In this document: positions 60,756 to 64,000 of the stretch, in pieces
Position numbering within the stretch: position 1 is the first letter of the stretch
Layout of the letters: each line of letters begins with the position of its first letter
DNA from: Lineus longissimus
Taxonomy: Eukaryota > Nemertea > Pilidiophora > Heteronemertea > Lineidae
DNA: 64,000 bases
Assembly: GCF_910592395.1 (NCBI RefSeq)
Contig: NC_088326.1
Coordinates: 12,653,001-12,717,000, forward strand
Reading direction: 5' to 3'
Notes under the pieces: model-generated
What the model saw: the letters and a program-made list of their open reading frames with translations, nothing else
Database searches by the model: none
What the model was told of the DNA's origin: nothing
Program-made: the position numbers and the translations under genes

Positions 60756-63654
60756 TTGCCAAATTTGTCATTACGGGATGGTCGCCGACCTGAATTCCAC
60801 TGTATTCGTTGTGAAGTCTCGTTCAAAATTGCAACGTACTTTGTTTTTTTGAATCTTCATTTTTGCCAAATACCTTTGTGTAAATATTGCACGGCACAAA
60901 ACGGTAAATCTTGTTAATTTTTTTCGCCTAATTTTTGACGTTTCGTCCTACATGACGATTGTAAATTATCATTATTAATATTATTGTTAATTATTATCCA
61001 TGGGCCTTAACAAAGTTCAGGTGGAATTTTCTGAAGGTGGTATAAGTTTCGAACATCCCAAAATCTGTGGATTTCTTCCTAAAAATCGCTTTGATCACTC
61101 ATCAGATGTGCAAAGTCGTTTTTATATTCCGTCTGTTTAGTGTCTTCTTTCTTTGTTTGCAGAGGTTGGGCTGGATTCATTCAAGACACAACTAACAAAT
61201 TTTCTTTTTATCGTGCTAGTGGAGTCTCAAATCCAGCATTTGAAGCCTCGAGGCTGCCTTTTGAATAAAACTGCTTAAGTCAAATCTCGGAAGTCAAATA
61301 TTAAAATCAGAAAGTAAAAAATACACTTTTGGAATTGGAAATATTGAAAGAGCAAGAAAAACGTTACTTCAATTCAATTTAATTGGGTTTAAATCTTTGT
61401 TGCGTTTTTGGATATTTCCTGAGATGAAAAAACGAATTCAGGTTCATTTTAGTTGGCTTTTCCGTCTCAAAAGGCTAAGGGTAACAGACCCGTCTCAACC
61501 GGCTAAATACCGTTAACAGAATATATATTCGAATGCCACATGGCTATTATATGAGCTTCCGTGCTCCTCCCAGGTTTAAAAAATATTTTCTATCTCCATG
61601 CAATACTCCATGAGACAATAGTTAAGTAGCTTCCAAAAGATAACATCATTCAAAGGCCCAGAAAGGACCAAGAAGGAAGACATTCTAAGGAACACAAAAA
61701 TATACTTAGCATTTGCTATGTTAAATATCATGGTCCTACACAAACATGAAACCGATGATTACCGACGATTTGTTTAGAATCTGTAATCCGTCCTTTCGTT
61801 ACAAAAAACATTTTTATTCCCAGTAAACATTCAAAAACATGGTGGCTTTCCGGCTTTTGCGAAGAGTGCCTCCAATATTTTACCAGCGCCAACCACCGAG
61901 TAAAAAAAAACAGCGAGCTGAAAAAATACACCATCCGCGGTCGTCTTTTCAAGCTCCTGCAGCAGCCTATAGCAATCGTCGTGTAGGCGTGAAGGCGGTC
62001 GATCGGGGGTCGTCTCAGAGGATTGGGGTTCTCTCAGTAGTTCGTGGGTTGGGACGGTTCTGGGAGAGGAGTTTCTCTTGTGAGAGTGTAGCTTTCACGA
62101 ATAAATGTTCTTCAAATAGAATGATTAATAAGATGTTCAAGTGTGATGAGTCTAACGGTAGTGAATTTTTCGTTAAGAACTATCATATAAGAGTGATTTT
62201 CAACGACTAACCAGAAACATTTTACTTCTCTGAATTGGAAAAAAGTCTGCGCGAAATCTCGTTTGTTTTGAAACCATTGTTAGTACTCGCAATTCTCTCT
62301 GTTGAAAACAAGTCGTGTCACTGACGCTGGCGTTAAATGATAATTATAATAACCATGATGATGATAATAAACTTGACATTAAGTCTAAGACAAAGCGCCA
62401 AGCTAAGATAATGTTTGCGTTAGTGACAAAATTCGTTTTGAATAACCTGACCCAGACTTGTAAATATTCTCCCTCATATTCGATACAAATATATCTATGT
62501 CTTTTTCTGTTATTTTCCAAACACAATTAGGAAATTTAATCAAAAGTTAAAATCTGGTTATTTCATAATATCAAAATACATTCTTCGAAATGATGGTTTA
62601 TGAGCCGTCTCAAAACCTTTATTACAACCGTGTGTGTTAGTACGATTAGGACTATGTCAATTGAAAATCAACGAACACGTATCCTTCTTCAGTAGATAAC
62701 GACTGTTAGTTTTGAAGACCACGTTCTGAGGAGAAGAAGCTATATTTTAGGTAACCCAGGAGGTCATAGATCAACCTTAAAAGGATTGAAACATGACAAT
62801 AATTCCGCCAAGCACTGAACAAAACTATCAAACCTTGTCGTTGCACTGTTTACCCTTCGAAGACAAATTCAATCAAAGTGAATGAGCCTGTCACTCTAAA
62901 CCTCCAATGACACAACGGCGGGCCGATAAAAAGGTCTGCGCTATTCCCACCCCACCTTCGTAATATTACTTCGTCCGAACCAAGGAGTGATTTTATATTC
63001 AAGCGAGCTTTTTCCTCCCAACATTATTGCTCCATCGATCGAGAGAGGTTACAGGGTTACAGTGCTCCACTAAACTCTCAATGACCCCCGAGCCGCGAAA
63101 AAAGTCTGAGAACATTATTCTCACCCCCGGGATCTGTGCATTTTCTTGTTCCTGATTTAGACGACTGATAAATGAGTTTGAGAGAACAGTTTGTAAAATT
63201 GTATTTTCACTTTGTCATTGACAGATTCAAGATTGTTTACTTTTTAAAAGCTCACGAAATCATCCAGTAATGCCTGTTAAATTTTAATATTTTCCATAGT
63301 CTGACCTTTGCCGTTCAAATTCGAAAACACAAGAACGATATTATTTGAAACTTTAACATTTGATTTATAACCCGAATTAACGGAATTAACGAAAACTGCT
63401 GTAATGGGCAGTTTAATTCGATAAAAAATGCATAAGTTGTTTTAGAGGAATAACTATTAGAAGACTTCTAATGCCATGCGATTAAAGGAACAACTATGAT
63501 ATCAATTGATAGATCAAAAACAATTTTCCTTACGTTCAGAAAACCAGTGGGCCTCCCAGGACTAACATTCCTGCATTCGGTCTCATTGATTTTACTCTAC
63601 AAGTTTTACCATTCTCGTTTAAAATTTGGTTAAAGATTTCAACAGGAATCGTAC

Positions 63655-63857
63655 AAAAATTTCAAGATTGGATTTTGTCGATGCATGGTCAGAATCCATA
63701 TAACATAAAATTTCAGGATTGGATTTGTCGATGCATGGTCAGAATCCATATAGCATAAAATTTCAGGATTGGATTTGTCGATGCATGGTCAGAATCCATA
63801 TAACATAAAATTTCAGGATTGGATTTGTCGATGCATGGTCAGAATCCATATAACATC
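63655..63857. repeat. 50-bp minisatellite, four units
   Basis: The unit contains GGATTTGTCGATGCATGGTC and AGAATCCATATAACAT. Four units in a row, nearly identical; the first has one extra T. Non-coding surroundings. Confidence 0.93.
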
Positions 63858-64000
63858 ATTTTAAAATTCGTAGTTATAGTGATATTATACAGTTTCGTGT
63901 ACATGTGCACGTACATTCGTTACAAGTTAAAACGATTCTTAATACACATGTACATTACATTCTTCGCTAAGAATCTTACAAGAAACCTCTAACGAATTTA

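Larger units (their letters stand above)
52311..64000. other. Repeat-bearing non-coding region, possibly a long intron
   Basis: If the exon ending at 52310 is real, this is its first intron. Apart from the repeats listed, ORFs are short. The minus-strand ORF at 55839-56231 looks less random than the rest but matches no family I know. Confidence 0.4.

Noticed and set aside
61839-62210. 123-aa plus-strand ORF starting MVAFRLLRR
   Set aside because: The start resembles a mitochondrial presequence, but the rest is low-complexity and frame-random. No splice or homology support.

Overview
The window is eukaryotic nuclear DNA from an animal. Coding density is low, and a 14-exon gene with GT-AG introns sits among intronless or nearly intronless neuropeptide-type GPCR genes, tRNA-derived SINEs, TIR-bearing MITEs and minisatellites. 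Frequent AGGCCT and TACATGTA words and the gene content suggest a marine invertebrate. An ambulacrarian (echinoderm or hemichordate) is my best guess and a lophotrochozoan is not excluded; this is inference, not proof.

Layout. 1-7.7 kb: non-coding, with a palindromic element (605-873), a 184-bp MITE (4386-4569) and one copy of a dispersed repeat (5565-5850). 7851-8807: a single-exon galanin/allatostatin-A type receptor, followed by a second copy of that repeat. 9-28 kb: no convincing gene; SINEs, a 91-bp repeat family with a 4-unit array at 19.55-19.92 kb, degenerate arrays at 11.5 and 17-18 kb, and a fragment of a LINE reverse transcriptase at 23.5 kb. 28253-29395 (minus): an intronless 380-aa orphan ORF. 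About 31.65-42.06 kb: a head-to-tail duplication, each unit carrying one divergent class-A GPCR (35054-36256 and 39296-40426) with its own non-coding first exon, 0.5-kb intron and poly(A) signal. 42351-48568 (minus): a complete TRMT11 gene (tRNA m2G10 methyltransferase catalytic subunit), rebuilt here exon by exon as 14 exons and 534 codons. 49.6-51.0 kb: a TIR element with a nested tRNA-like SINE. 51.64-52.31 kb: a CG-rich probable promoter and first exon of an unidentified plus-strand gene whose remainder would lie to the right, probably beyond the window. 52.3-64 kb: mostly repeat-bearing non-coding DNA.

The genes form no operon or obvious pathway. Three are peptide-receptor-like GPCRs, one is a tRNA-modification housekeeping gene and one is unknown. 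The most informative parts are the GPCR duplication (an intron more conserved than the exon, changes clustered on the extracellular face, a new stop codon in copy 2, and a transposon present in one unit but absent from the other) and the TRMT11 exon-13 boundary, where a 46-bp minisatellite has repeatedly copied the 3' splice site.
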